DNA of 17,533 bases from Conidiobolus incongruus B7586 (GCA_000697335.1 JNEM01006779.1:1-17533), one strand, 5' to 3'. Positions 1 to 12,121 are shown, counted from the stretch's first letter. The notes: generated by a model not told the origin, from the letters alone. Numbers and translations are program-made.

Positions 1-2269
1 TTAAAAAAAATTAAATCAATAATATAATTATTATTAATTCTTGAAATAATATTATTATTAATTAATATTTTTAATTTTATTTAAGTAAATTTATTATTTG
101 ACATAATAATTATGAAAAATACTATTAAAGTTTGAAAAATATTTTAATTATTTTTAATTAGAAATAATTGCTTTATTTACTATTATTAGTCGATTTAAAT
201 TATAAAAAATTTTGAGATTTAAATTAAATAGATAATTTAATATATAAATTACAAAAATAAATATATATCATAAAATCTATATATTATTTTAATATCAATA
301 TCCCTTAATTATACTTTTAATAAGTTTTAATTATTTAAAAAATTATATTTTTTATTTAAAATTAAAATTTAATATTTTATTAACTAATTAAATTCTTTTA
401 TTGAAATTTTCTTACTTATATGCTAATTTTTAAATTTTAAAAACAATTATATTTATATAAGCTATTATTTAGTAAGTATACTAGATATGGTAATTTTCTT
501 TAATTATTTTTAATCAAAAATTTTTTATAACTTTAATTTTATATATTTTATAATAACTATGTAAAATAACAAATATCCTTATATTATCTTGAAAATATTA
601 ACTAGAAATAAATTTATTAATAAAAACAATATAAATTTTATTTTTAGTTTATTTTCTCTTAAATACTAAATAAAAATAATATACACTATTATAGTTTATT
701 AAAAAAATGAATATTTAATTATAAATAAATTAACTTACTTAGCTTATAAAATATTAAATTTTAGTCTTTAATAAAAATATTATTTTTTAGATATAAAAGA
801 CTTGATAAAATATGGCAAAAAATTAATAATAAAATAAGTATTTATTTTATATTATGTATTAATCTTGATTAAACATATTATAATAATTATATTTAATTGT
901 AATTTCAAAACTATGATATTATTTAATTTCTACACTAATAATAATGAAACTAGTATAAATATTATAAGAATTACAGTCAAGTTAATAATTAAATTAATTG
1001 AATGAAAACAAGGCTTAAAATGAATTTTAAATATATTTTTAATTATAATTAATTATAGTATAAAATAGAATAACATTATATTACAACTGATTAAAAGTCT
1101 TAGAAATTTTAATATAATATATTTGTTAAACCTATATAATTTTTGTAGAAGGTAATCCAAGTAGAAATTTAAAATATTTTTGTATATATTGAATAACTGT
1201 TAAATATTCAATAAAATCAAGAATTTCTAATTTTATTCTTATATCACGCAGTAAAATACTGACAAAATTTAATTATCAAAAAAATGAACTTAAGAGTTAT
1301 AGTGAAGCCAAAACTTTAAATCAATTAAATATAACTTTAATCAGCTATATTTATATCTAAAAAGGTTTAATCATTAGAAATACTGGCTTTTGGTGAATCT
1401 ATCTAAACTTTTATATTGAATTTGAAATTGATTGGTCTAAGTTGAAATAGTGACAAATTTTCAAAAAGATTTAAAATATTGAATTGATGTAAAAGAATTA
1501 AGTTACAATATTGATTATCTATACTAATTATAGTAATTATTTAAACTAAGCAATCACAACAGGTTTACTTAAGTAAACAATTTAAAGAGTATAAATATAA
1601 ATTATAATAGTTTCATATATATATTAATTCCATATATGATTAATTTAATCAAATTGAATCATTCATTTCTATTATTGTTATTATTAAATTTTGTTCATAA
1701 TCCAATAATATTATTCAAATTACTTCAAAAACAATTCTTTTATCAATATTATATTGAATATTTATGTTAATTTTATATTAGGAATTTTGGGATAAAATTA
1801 TTGACAATTAGCGATGATGGTGGTTGATATTGTCATTTTTACAAATTGTAACTTTGAAAATCAGTTTAAGTTCTAAGCTTAAATCTAAGTGTTGAATTGT
1901 AATGAGTATGTTTAATTAAATCACTACTACTGCTAATACTACAAAATTTGTAATATACAAAAATGGATTTCATAGTGACATCAATATGACTGAATAAGTG
2001 ACAAATTAAGAATGAAAAAAATCACTCCTTAATTTAATAAAATTTACAAAACAGTCACAATGGTTCACATTTGGACCAATCACTTTGTTAGGAATTATTC
2101 AGGAGTATTAACAACATTTCAGAGTATAAATTGAGAGAATATCAAAACTAAAATTTTAAGTCCTTTGAAATTTGAGTGATTATAAATTTATATATTAAAA
2201 AATTAATTTAGTGTATATTAAAATAAATTACAATATTGTATATTATTAAAATTTTTGAAAGTTTCTACA
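1..2269. other. AT-rich spacer with no gene
   Basis: This stretch is dominated by A/T runs with stops in every frame, and I see no open frame of useful length, no tRNA-like A or B box and no terminal repeats. Composition becomes less extreme from about 1800 to 2120, just before gene 1, which fits a promoter region. The first 1.8 kb shows nothing I can name. Confidence 0.6.
2076..2080 (+). promoter_or_regulatory. Possible CCAAT box upstream of gene 1
   Basis: A CCAAT pentamer in the context ggaCCAATcac lies 190 nt upstream of the chosen ATG, in a locally less AT-rich patch. CCAAT followed by C/A is the usual preferred site of the fungal HAP/CBF complex. A five-base match is weak evidence, and no second promoter element was identified. 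Confidence 0.25.
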
Positions 2270-4462
2270 ATGTCAGATTTAGATTCCAACAAAGATAAGC
2301 TCTATTCCTTCAGTCCCGCTCTTCCCAACGATAAGCGCGTGTCATTAGCCAAAAATCCCGACGATGGGAGTGTAATACCACGATTGGATGAAGCGGGACA
2401 TATTCAGCAGCCAAAATTGACTAAGGTTAAGGATGTGAGTCCCAATTTCGGTACAGATTTACCCAATTTAGAATTGGAGGAGGATAAAAGTAAGTTGAAT
2501 GTGGAGTTGGATGGAAATAGTAATATCAAAACGATAGATGAAGCTAAGGTAGGTAATTTGAACGACGCAAGCCCCAATTCGGATCATACCGGAGATTTCG
2601 TCATTGTGACTACAGAGGGGGAGAAGACTGGTGATATGGGATTCCAGCTGGGACGATCCCCTGGCAATCAGCACCAGAATGTGTTGAAAGACGATAAAGA
2701 AACTTCAGAATTGTTACAATCGTTCGATGGCGAAAGGACCAAAGTAACTGTGAAAAATTCCGAAATTTCGGCGGTAGAGATCGAGAGAACAGAGTCCAGC
2801 GAGCCGTTGGTTGGGGTGGAGCAGAGATTGACCAAGCAGCCGCAGATTTTGCCACAAAGTTTCGAGGGGAAAGCTACTCACGTGGTGATTCAGAATCCCG
2901 ATTTCAAAATGAATGAAATATTGTCTGCTACAAACCGGTCTAATGAATCCAAAACTGTCGATGACAATATGAACAGTGACTGCGAAGCTTTTAAAGTGTC
3001 GGATATTGTACCAAGCATTCCAGATAGTAACCCATCGAAATTGGTAACGCTTGGGACCACAGCACACTTGAAAGAGCAATTAACCACATCATCCAATACT
3101 GTTGCCTCAACATTTAATGGCGATCCTGTCCAAGTCACAGTACAACGACCCGAAAATCGTCGCAGCTCCACTAATTCTCTAGACTCTTACGACGGCGAAT
3201 CCACTAAGGTTGAAATTCACAGTCCCGGCTCACTCCTCTCTGAAACTTTGGACTTTCAATTCAATCCGCAAGAGACTATCATTGGCGACTCAATGCATTT
3301 GACTAATGGACTCCACAATCGTAAAGATTCGTTGCATTCTTTTGATGGCGAACCTACGAAAGTGAAGGTTTTAAATTCCAAAAACGAAGTTGGCAATTCT
3401 TTGGATTCAGAATTGAATGTAGGTCAACTAACTCAGCAGTCATCAACTTTGCCTCAATCATTTTCTGGAGTTCCTACACATTTGGAGGTTCAGAATGCTG
3501 ACAAGGATTTGAATAATAATAATAATAATAATAATTCAATTGGAATTGAAGACTTGCCAATGGTGTCACATTCCTTAGATCCTGAGGAACCCATGAAAAA
3601 TCGAGATATAACCAACACAAATTCGGAAGGCGCCTCCAAATCAAATGCAGCGCAAGATGACGATAATGAAAAATTCTACGACGTTTACGAAGCTCCAGAA
3701 CTCGATTCATTCGTTAATAAGGACATTTCTATCACCAATAACAAGGTATCTCCATCCTCCAAAAAAGTTCAATTTGACACTGGAGCTCAATCCGAAGATG
3801 AGGAAGAAGACGAAGATAATGACGAAGATGTCAACTACTACAAAATCTTAACACTTCCAAGCTATCCCAAACACATTCCATCTGTCGAAGTGATAACCAA
3901 CATGTACAAAAAGCACATCCTCATGGCACAATTTGACAAGTATGAATATCTCACATCCCACCATAAAGAGCCTCTTACCGAAGACTCGGAAATTGAGATG
4001 CGCCTCAAAGCAATCACAGAAAGTTACTTAGTGCTGACGGATTCTCAAGAAAAGTTGAGATATTTCCGCCACCGTATGCATACTCCCACAGAGGAGTTCG
4101 AATTCGACTATGACAGCCTAGTCCCTAAGAATTACGACCTAATATTTTGCAAAGTCTTCCACGAGGATTTAGTATTTCCACTATTCCCTCCAAGATTTTT
4201 CTTCATTCCAATCACCATTGTACTTGGCTACATCTTGGGCTTCTACTACTACGGCTTCATAGGTCTAATCCTTGGAGGCTACTTATTCAGTTACCTTGGA
4301 GATTATTTGGACACTAGACCCAACTGTAGTACTATTACAAAATGGAATACTTTGAATGAGAATCAGAGGAAAGCATGTATTCACGGATTGATAAGGAAGT
4401 TTTTTGAGAATAGAGAAGGGTATTATATTGATATTAGGGCTAGTGATTTTAAATTTGTTTAA
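2270..4462 (+). CDS. Repeat-bearing membrane protein with degenerate J-like domain
   Basis: Single-exon gene of 730 residues; I do not recognise a named family. The open frame reaches back to a TTG at 2255, but the first ATG is at 2270 with A at -3, so I start there. There is no N-terminal signal peptide. Residues about 149-411 carry six copies of a motif close to S-F/Y-D-G-x-x-T-K/H-V-x-V-x-N. Then come an eight-residue Asn run, an acidic stretch (about 505-520) and a J-like domain (about 522-602) that opens NYYKILTLP and closes with EKLRYFRHR. Where a J-domain has His-Pro-Asp, this one has Gln554-Phe555-Asp556, so canonical Hsp70 stimulation is doubtful. Residues 643-677 are strongly hydrophobic, enough for two short membrane passes or a hairpin, with about 50 residues following. 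Likely membrane-anchored, perhaps ER; function unknown. The reading frame is secure, the role is not. Confidence 0.8.
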   Translation: MSDLDSNKDKLYSFSPALPNDKRVSLAKNPDDGSVIPRLDEAGHIQQPKLTKVKDVSPNFGTDLPNLELEEDKSKLNVELDGNSNIKTIDEAKVGNLNDASPNSDHTGDFVIVTTEGEKTGDMGFQLGRSPGNQHQNVLKDDKETSELLQSFDGERTKVTVKNSEISAVEIERTESSEPLVGVEQRLTKQPQILPQSFEGKATHVVIQNPDFKMNEILSATNRSNESKTVDDNMNSDCEAFKVSDIVPSIPDSNPSKLVTLGTTAHLKEQLTTSSNTVASTFNGDPVQVTVQRPENRRSSTNSLDSYDGESTKVEIHSPGSLLSETLDFQFNPQETIIGDSMHLTNGLHNRKDSLHSFDGEPTKVKVLNSKNEVGNSLDSELNVGQLTQQSSTLPQSFSGVPTHLEVQNADKDLNNNNNNNNSIGIEDLPMVSHSLDPEEPMKNRDITNTNSEGASKSNAAQDDDNEKFYDVYEAPELDSFVNKDISITNNKVSPSSKKVQFDTGAQSEDEEEDEDNDEDVNYYKILTLPSYPKHIPSVEVITNMYKKHILMAQFDKYEYLTSHHKEPLTEDSEIEMRLKAITESYLVLTDSQEKLRYFRHRMHTPTEEFEFDYDSLVPKNYDLIFCKVFHEDLVFPLFPPRFFFIPITIVLGYILGFYYYGFIGLILGGYLFSYLGDYLDTRPNCSTITKWNTLNENQRKACIHGLIRKFFENREGYYIDIRASDFKFV
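2714..3502 (+). repeat. Six dispersed SFDG-type motif copies in the protein of gene 1
   Basis: Copies begin with the Ser/Thr of SF at residues 151, 197, 281, 306, 357 and 397. Copies 1, 4 and 5 read S-F/Y-D-G-E-x-T-K-V-x-V/I. Copies 2 and 6 read LPQSF-x-G-x-x-T-H followed by QN-x-D. Copy 3 (TFNGDPVQVTVQRPE) is the most diverged. Spacing is irregular (46, 84, 25, 51 and 40 residues), so this is not a simple tandem array. The pattern conserves a hydrophobic-polar alternation after the DG, which could be a short beta hairpin or a linear binding motif; that reading is inference. Confidence 0.75.
3512..3535 (+). repeat. (AAT)8 microsatellite coding for eight Asn
   Basis: Eight identical AAT codons in a row inside gene 1 encode an asparagine run at about residues 415-422, between the last SFDG motif copy and the acidic stretch. 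The lack of synonymous AAC codons points to recent slippage. Confidence 0.9.
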
Positions 4463-4517
4463 AATTTAAATGATAATGATATAATAATGTTTTTGGATTG
4501 TTAAGTTGAACTTTTTT

Positions 4518-4523
4518 AATAAA
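4518..4523 (+). terminator. Likely poly(A) signal of gene 1
   Basis: AATAAA lies 56 nt after the stop codon of gene 1 and is followed by T-rich sequence. This is a normal distance for a fungal 3' UTR, but the hexamer is common by chance in DNA this AT-rich. Confidence 0.4.
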
Positions 4524-5317
4524 TTATTCTTTTTTCATAAAGAAAATATGTTTTTAATTAATTTCTAAACAAAATTTTCAAATAGTAATATATTATTCAT
4601 AATCAATGATTATAATGATTAAAAAAATTTTATATTAAAATTCACTCATTAAAATTTTTATTAACAAAATATTATTCAATATCTAGAAATATAATTATAT
4701 AAATAAAATTATTATGTTTTTTAAAAATAGATAATTATTTATATTGAATTAATTATTATTTCCTTATTTTTTTATTAATGATTTATAATATATATTTCAA
4801 TTTTTGCAAATAAACTCAATTGTCTCAACAATAAATTTTATATATGGTTGTCTTTTCAAAGTATTAGCGACTTTAAATAAAAATAGGGGAAAATGGTTTT
4901 TTTGAAGTATAATTAATTATAAAATTACTAATATAAAATACTTTTAGGAGTTAAACTGTATTAAACAACTTAAAAACTTTTCTAAAGGTATTTATTTTAT
5001 GTTTATAACTTAATTATTACTTAAACATAATTAAAAAATAAACAGAAATATGATGCAATATAAAAATATAACAAAATAAAGGATTTTTTATGAATTAATT
5101 AAAAACTTTTTTTTATATTAGTAAACTTTGAATAAGTGGTTCATTTTGTTTATAAAAGAATAATAGAAAATTTTTAATCTTAAGCTTAATTTAAATATCT
5201 CATCAATTTCCTAATTTGGAGTGAAGACTGTATTCCAAGGATAGGATCAAAAAATTACATGATATTTATATTCAAAACATAATACAGCAACCAAAAGGAA
5301 TTAGACACTCAGTCTGG

Positions 5318-5321
<4 letters not shown>

Positions 5322-5354
<33 letters not shown>
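5322..5354. repeat. (TA)n microsatellite, 33 nt
   Basis: Uninterrupted alternating T and A over 33 nt, about 16 copies, in the spacer between genes 1 and 2. Confidence 0.95.
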
Positions 5355-5357
<3 letters not shown>

Positions 5358-6331
5358 TTTTGGTAAGTAGTTATGATATAACATATTATTTTATTTTTAT
5401 TAACCTTCCAGCTTTCTATATTCAATTCACTTAATGATTTCTTATATTCTTAATAACTTTGGCTATATTGAAATATACAAAATAATTTGATAACACTAAT
5501 ATTTTTAATATATATTATTCTAATAAATATTCAGTATATTTAATTATCAAATACTATGTTATTTATTGACAATGTATGATTGATATTCAATGATATTTTA
5601 TTTTGATATTAATGACAAGGTTGAATTTAAGTAAATAATCTAAATCCAGTTTTAAAAAAATGCCAAGTTAACATATATATATATATTGCAAAACCATATT
5701 TTTAAGGTATTTAAACTTAGTGATTAAACTCTATTATGAAAGTTTGAAAGACTCCTAATATCTCACTTGAGTAAAATTTGCATCATTTTGTCATTAATAT
5801 CCATATTTTCTTTAATAAAGTCACCACGTTTAAGTTTATTTCAATCATTTTTAAATTCTATAAAATTTTCTAGAAATAATCCTTATTTTATATCAAATTA
5901 TCAAATTTTTAATATTATAATACTTACCTTTGTTAACTGTCAAATCCAATTAGGGTTAATTACGCCAACATTTCATCACCACTCATTACCAAGCTCAAGA
6001 ATTCATGCAGTTATAAATTGGATGTTAATTCCCATCCATACAAACAATAATCAATTAAATAAACATCACAACTTTTATTCAACTCAAATTCTAAAAAAAA
6101 TTAGCATCAAGTTCAATATCACAATAAATTTAACCCCCATAACTTAGTAAATCACCACTTGATATTAATGAAATCATCTTGACTTATATGAATTCATCAA
6201 TATAATGAATATTTTACTATTTAAAATTTTCAGGAGTATTTTCAAAATCCTTAAAAAATACCCAAACACCATGAAAAATTTAACTAGTTCCAGAAGAAAT
6301 AAATTACTGGCAAGAGCTAAAAAAACTAATT

Positions 6332-6366
6332 ATTAATTAATTAATTAATTAATTAATTAATTAATT
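6332..6366. repeat. (TTAA)n microsatellite, about 35 nt
   Basis: Nearly nine copies of a tetranucleotide TTAA unit, self-complementary and so able to form a hairpin. It lies about 630 nt before the gene 2 start. Confidence 0.95.
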
Positions 6367-6916
6367 TTCATAGCCTATAAAATTTCATAACATTCAAATT
6401 TTTTTATTGTCTCATTTAACTCTCAACTTTAAAATTATTTTGAATTCATTGCCATTAATTAAATTGATTCTGTGTTACAATAATTGTACTTTGATGATTA
6501 AAATTCAATGGTTGATTGAGAGTGTATAGTTAATTCATAATGGATATAAATTGACGACTTAATAATACATTAACACTAATTAGAAACTGACTTAATGACT
6601 TATTATTAAGTCCATATGAAAATCCCATAATAATAAATCCTTGGGACTTGACAACTCTTGTATTATTAATATGAATTCCGATTTAAAAAATAAATAATAT
6701 TTAGTTTATTAATAACTGAAATATTAAAATAATAAACTTTATTATAAAAGATTTTTAAAATTTATTAAAAAGAAATATTATTTATTATTAATTAAAATTG
6801 ATATTGATTATTAAAGTTTTTTATTTTGTAAATTTATTTTATTTTAGCATTTGGAATAATAAAATCAGTTTGAGTGTTTGGAAATAGTTGAATATAACTC
6901 TAATTTGATTTATTAG

Positions 6917-6970
6917 GTAATTATTCTTTATTTAAACTTTTCATATTTTTTTTTAATTTTAAATTTTTAG
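6917..6970 (+). other. Candidate 5' UTR intron of gene 2
   Basis: GTAATT at 6917 and a long pyrimidine tract ending TTTTTAG at 6970 enclose 54 nt. Both ends and the length match the coding introns of genes 3 and 4 (all GTAA, 12 of 13 TAG, 47-74 nt). If spliced, the frame read upstream from the ATG at 6993 meets a stop at 6906-6908 with no earlier ATG, so it would be a leader intron and leave the protein start unchanged. Confidence 0.35.
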
Positions 6971-6992
6971 ATTAACTTTTGAAAAAAGCGTA

Positions 6993-8945
6993 ATGAAGTT
7001 ATTACCTTTTTACATAATCTGTACAAGTTGTTTAATTCCAACTTATAATACGAATAACTGGAATCAAAACCAAATTTTTATAAAACCAATATCACCAGCG
7101 ACGGGGAACTACCAGCCCAAGGTGGAGGAGGGAATTCAGGATAAAGCGCTGGACTTTCTAAAATCTCCGACATATCAATTACCTACATATACAATTTATC
7201 CACCTGTGAAGTTACCTTCTTTTCAGGAGTGGAAACAACAGAGTTCGGGGAAGTTAACGGGAGATGAGAAAGCAGAAGAGGATAATACAGAGAAGTGGCA
7301 ATTTCCTCCTTTGGACCCGCTACCGTCCGGATCGGAATCACCTCAACTTCCTAAGATTCCTATAGTGGAGAGTCGTCCAACTGGGACTATCTTTGTAGAT
7401 AAGGAAGGACGTTACAATTATGCGGACGCCAGTTGTGGTGCTAAAGTGTTGAAGACGAATAAGAGTGCCAAATCCAAGAACAATATTCTGAAAAAGGATA
7501 AAGATACTTACCTTATGAACGAGTGTAACTACAAGGAAAAGTTTATTGAAATCGAATTATGCGATACGATTTGGGTAACAAGTGTCATTCTCGGTAATTT
7601 GGAATACTTTAGTTCCAATTTTAAAGAGATAAAAATATCAGTGTCTAAAAACTATCCACCGACACCAGATGAGGGATGGTTCTCGTTGGGGGTATATACG
7701 GCGAATAATTTGAAGAAGTTGCAGAGATTTAATACGTTGTTGGGGGAGGGTTCAAAACGTAGGTTCGTAAAATATTTGAGAATTGATCTCTTGTCCCACT
7801 ACGGTAACGAATTTTACTGTCCCATTACACAAGTCATCGTCCACGGTGTCACTATGTTAGAGGATCATCGTGGTAAAAGAGGTGATCTTGATGAAGATGA
7901 TGACCAAAATACTCAGATTGAAGAGAGCGCAATTACTTCTGAATCTGAGAGTAGTATATCGACAACTTCTGATCAATCGAACAGTGATACGAATATACCT
8001 TCACCATCCTCTACACAAGCAGAATACCCTAATTCACAACCTGTGGAACTGTCCAAGGAGTCCCACACACTATGTACATTGTCTGAAGAAATTCTCCAAC
8101 ATCACTCCCATTTCACAACTGACGACTTTTCCAATTCAGTTTCATCATTAGAAGCCACTTCCAACTCATCCCAAACCAATATTAAATCCATTCCATCTCC
8201 AATATCGGAGCAGCCCACTAACAATGCCGCATCTACAGCGCCAACCCAACCAATCCAATCCACTGACCAGCCGTCCAACCTCAAGTTTCTATCACCGGTA
8301 TCGCCCGCTCATCTCCGCGATCGTGACATTTGTCCTGTGCCCCTGCCGCCATTAATGGAATCATTTATCGACATGCCACCGAGCCCCACACCGCCGGAGC
8401 CATTCACTGAGGCGCCAAAATCCATTCCGACTTTAACGCCGTTGCCATCCCCCACCGCGATAAATCCATCGCCTACTCAAAATGACGATTTCGACGATGA
8501 TCACGGCGATAATGTGTTCAAATCTATCACACAACGCTTAACGAAGCTTGAGCGCGAATTCGCACTCCTTCAGGATTATTTACAAGTTCAAACTCAGGAA
8601 TTCAACGCTGCTCTTGTGGAATTCCAAAATGATCAGAAGCATCAATTAATGGAGTCATACCTCTTCCTCAATGCCACCCTGAACCGAGAACTCTACGTAC
8701 TTAGACTTATCCAGAGCGATGAATGGGCCCGACTTATGGAAGTAATCGATATTGTGGGAGATCGTAGTAGAACAGAACTTCAGACTATTAGGGAAGAGTT
8801 GCATACTGTGCAAAGTATTGTCAAGTGGTTGGTTCTTGGCGAGTTTATGGTGATATTGGGACTTGTTGCTGGGTATTTGGTGTTAAAGTGGCTTAAAACG
8901 GAAAGGAAATTGACGCAAGAGAGGCCCAAGTTGAAGCAGAGTTAA
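6993..8945 (+). CDS. SLP1: SUN-domain ER protein of the SLP1/SUCO (Opt) type
   Basis: Single-exon gene of 650 residues. The start is supported by an N-terminal hydrophobic signal sequence (MKLLPFYIICTSCLIP). The SUN domain spans about residues 131-288, with family hallmarks RYNYADASCGAKVL, YLMNEC, FIEIELCD, FSSNFKEIKISVS and HYGNEFYCP. A Ser/Thr/Pro-rich, partly acidic region follows (about 289-500). Then come a predicted helical or coiled-coil region (about 508-605, with LTKLEREFALLQDYL), one membrane segment (612-633) and a short basic tail. This order (signal peptide, lumenal SUN domain mid-protein, C-terminal membrane segment) is that of yeast Slp1, animal SUCO and plant mid-SUN proteins. 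It differs from nuclear-envelope Sad1-type SUN proteins, which carry SUN at the C-terminus. Yeast Slp1 works with Emp65 in the ER to protect newly folded soluble proteins from degradation. A matching role here is inferred from family. Confidence 0.92.
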   Translation: MKLLPFYIICTSCLIPTYNTNNWNQNQIFIKPISPATGNYQPKVEEGIQDKALDFLKSPTYQLPTYTIYPPVKLPSFQEWKQQSSGKLTGDEKAEEDNTEKWQFPPLDPLPSGSESPQLPKIPIVESRPTGTIFVDKEGRYNYADASCGAKVLKTNKSAKSKNNILKKDKDTYLMNECNYKEKFIEIELCDTIWVTSVILGNLEYFSSNFKEIKISVSKNYPPTPDEGWFSLGVYTANNLKKLQRFNTLLGEGSKRRFVKYLRIDLLSHYGNEFYCPITQVIVHGVTMLEDHRGKRGDLDEDDDQNTQIEESAITSESESSISTTSDQSNSDTNIPSPSSTQAEYPNSQPVELSKESHTLCTLSEEILQHHSHFTTDDFSNSVSSLEATSNSSQTNIKSIPSPISEQPTNNAASTAPTQPIQSTDQPSNLKFLSPVSPAHLRDRDICPVPLPPLMESFIDMPPSPTPPEPFTEAPKSIPTLTPLPSPTAINPSPTQNDDFDDDHGDNVFKSITQRLTKLEREFALLQDYLQVQTQEFNAALVEFQNDQKHQLMESYLFLNATLNRELYVLRLIQSDEWARLMEVIDIVGDRSRTELQTIREELHTVQSIVKWLVLGEFMVILGLVAGYLVLKWLKTERKLTQERPKLKQS

Positions 8946-8962
8946 TTAAAATATGTAAATAA

Positions 8963-8968
8963 TTTATT
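8963..8968 (-). terminator. Possible poly(A) signal of the kinase gene
   Basis: TTTATT on the plus strand reads AATAAA on the minus strand, 211 nt after the kinase stop codon and only 18 nt past the stop of the convergent SUN gene. If used, the two transcripts overlap by much of the gap. Weak, since the hexamer is frequent here. Confidence 0.25.
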
Positions 8969-9013
8969 TGCTAACCAAATATACTTAACAGAGATTACCC
9001 ATTATTTAAACCA

Positions 9014-9019
9014 AATAAA
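9014..9019 (+). terminator. Likely poly(A) signal of gene 2
   Basis: AATAAA occurs 69 nt after the stop of the SUN-protein gene, with a second copy at 9021-9026. Both lie within the 233-nt gap shared with the convergent kinase gene. Confidence 0.4.
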
Positions 9020-9141
9020 AAATAAAAATTACTTAAAATATTTAAAATTATAAAATTAATTTTAATTGAATATTATATATTTTAAAATAAAGATCAATAA
9101 TTAGTTATCAACCCGTTTAATTGGGAATAAAAATTCAAAAA

Positions 9142-9159
9142 ATATATATATATATATAT
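9142..9159. repeat. (AT)9 microsatellite in the convergent gap
   Basis: Eighteen nt of perfect AT alternation, 20 nt beyond the stop codon of the kinase gene, so it must lie in that gene's 3' UTR or just past it. Confidence 0.95.
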
Positions 9160-9178
9160 GACTAATTTATCTCGAATC

Positions 9179-11545
<2,367 letters not shown>

Positions 11546-11855
11546 TATTATTTTTATTTAATATTAATAATTATATTATTTTTGTATTTATTAACCTAAT
11601 CAATTTTTTAATTAAAAAATTTTTAGTTTTTTGTTGGATTTGAGAAATGTAAAGTTTAATTTTAAAAGTTGAATCAAATTGATTTTAAGGGATTAGATAT
11701 TTATGATTTAGTTATTATATTATGGGATTAAAATTAGGAATTTATGAATTGATTATATTTTGATCCATCATTATATTTTTTGTTAAATATTATATTGAAT
11801 TAATAGTATTAAATCCACAACTTTCTGGATTGTTTGATATTTCCCATATACTAAC

Positions 11856-11888
<33 letters not shown>
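11856..11888. repeat. (AAT)11 microsatellite
   Basis: Eleven perfect AAT units, 311 nt upstream of the kinase start codon in the prp4 promoter region. It is the same unit as the coding run in gene 1. Confidence 0.95.
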
Positions 11889-12121
11889 CAAATTATAGAC
11901 ACATTATTTTCTAAACATTGAAATTTAAGTATTTGAAAAATTTATAATTGGAATGTTTAATGGTAATCTTTGAGAATAGGTGTAATAATGACATTTTTTT
12001 AATTTAATCACTACAGAAACAAGAAAATATATTTGGTAGTATATATTCAACTATCAAATCATTTTAATTTCATTTGAAAATTATTCAAAATTTAAACAAA
12101 AAACTGATGTAATTAATAAAT

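Larger units (their letters stand above)
4463..6992. other. AT-rich spacer between gene 1 and gene 2
   Basis: About 2.5 kb without a supportable gene. It contains the gene 1 3' UTR, a TA run, a TTAA run and the gene 2 promoter and leader. A TTG-opened frame at 5767-6147 has AT-driven composition (Ile, Asn, Leu, Phe, His) and no domain, so I do not call it. A slightly more mixed patch lies at about 5215-5320, and another at about 5930-6300, but neither shows a recognisable motif. Confidence 0.6.

Noticed and set aside
1813-1820. GATGATGG resembling a C box of a C/D snoRNA
   Set aside because: No D box at a suitable distance and no closing terminal stem.
2099-2109. Eleven-base match tcaggagtatt upstream of gene 1 and again at 6230-6240 upstream of gene 2
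   Set aside because: The distances to the two start codons differ greatly (161 and 753 nt) and no flanking similarity is seen. With this many possible comparisons it may be chance.
2255-2269. Upstream TTG as the start of gene 1
   Set aside because: A proper ATG with A at -3 lies five codons downstream, and nuclear fungal genes rarely start at TTG.
2714-3079. Antisense frame of 121 codons across gene 1
   Set aside because: It lies wholly inside the well-supported gene 1 repeat region and mirrors its codon structure; no domain or signal seen.
5767-6147. Open frame of 126 codons in the spacer before gene 2
   Set aside because: It opens with TTG rather than ATG, has an AT-driven residue mix with no domain, and has no splice signals linking it to gene 2. 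In a pyrimidine-rich spacer this can arise by chance.
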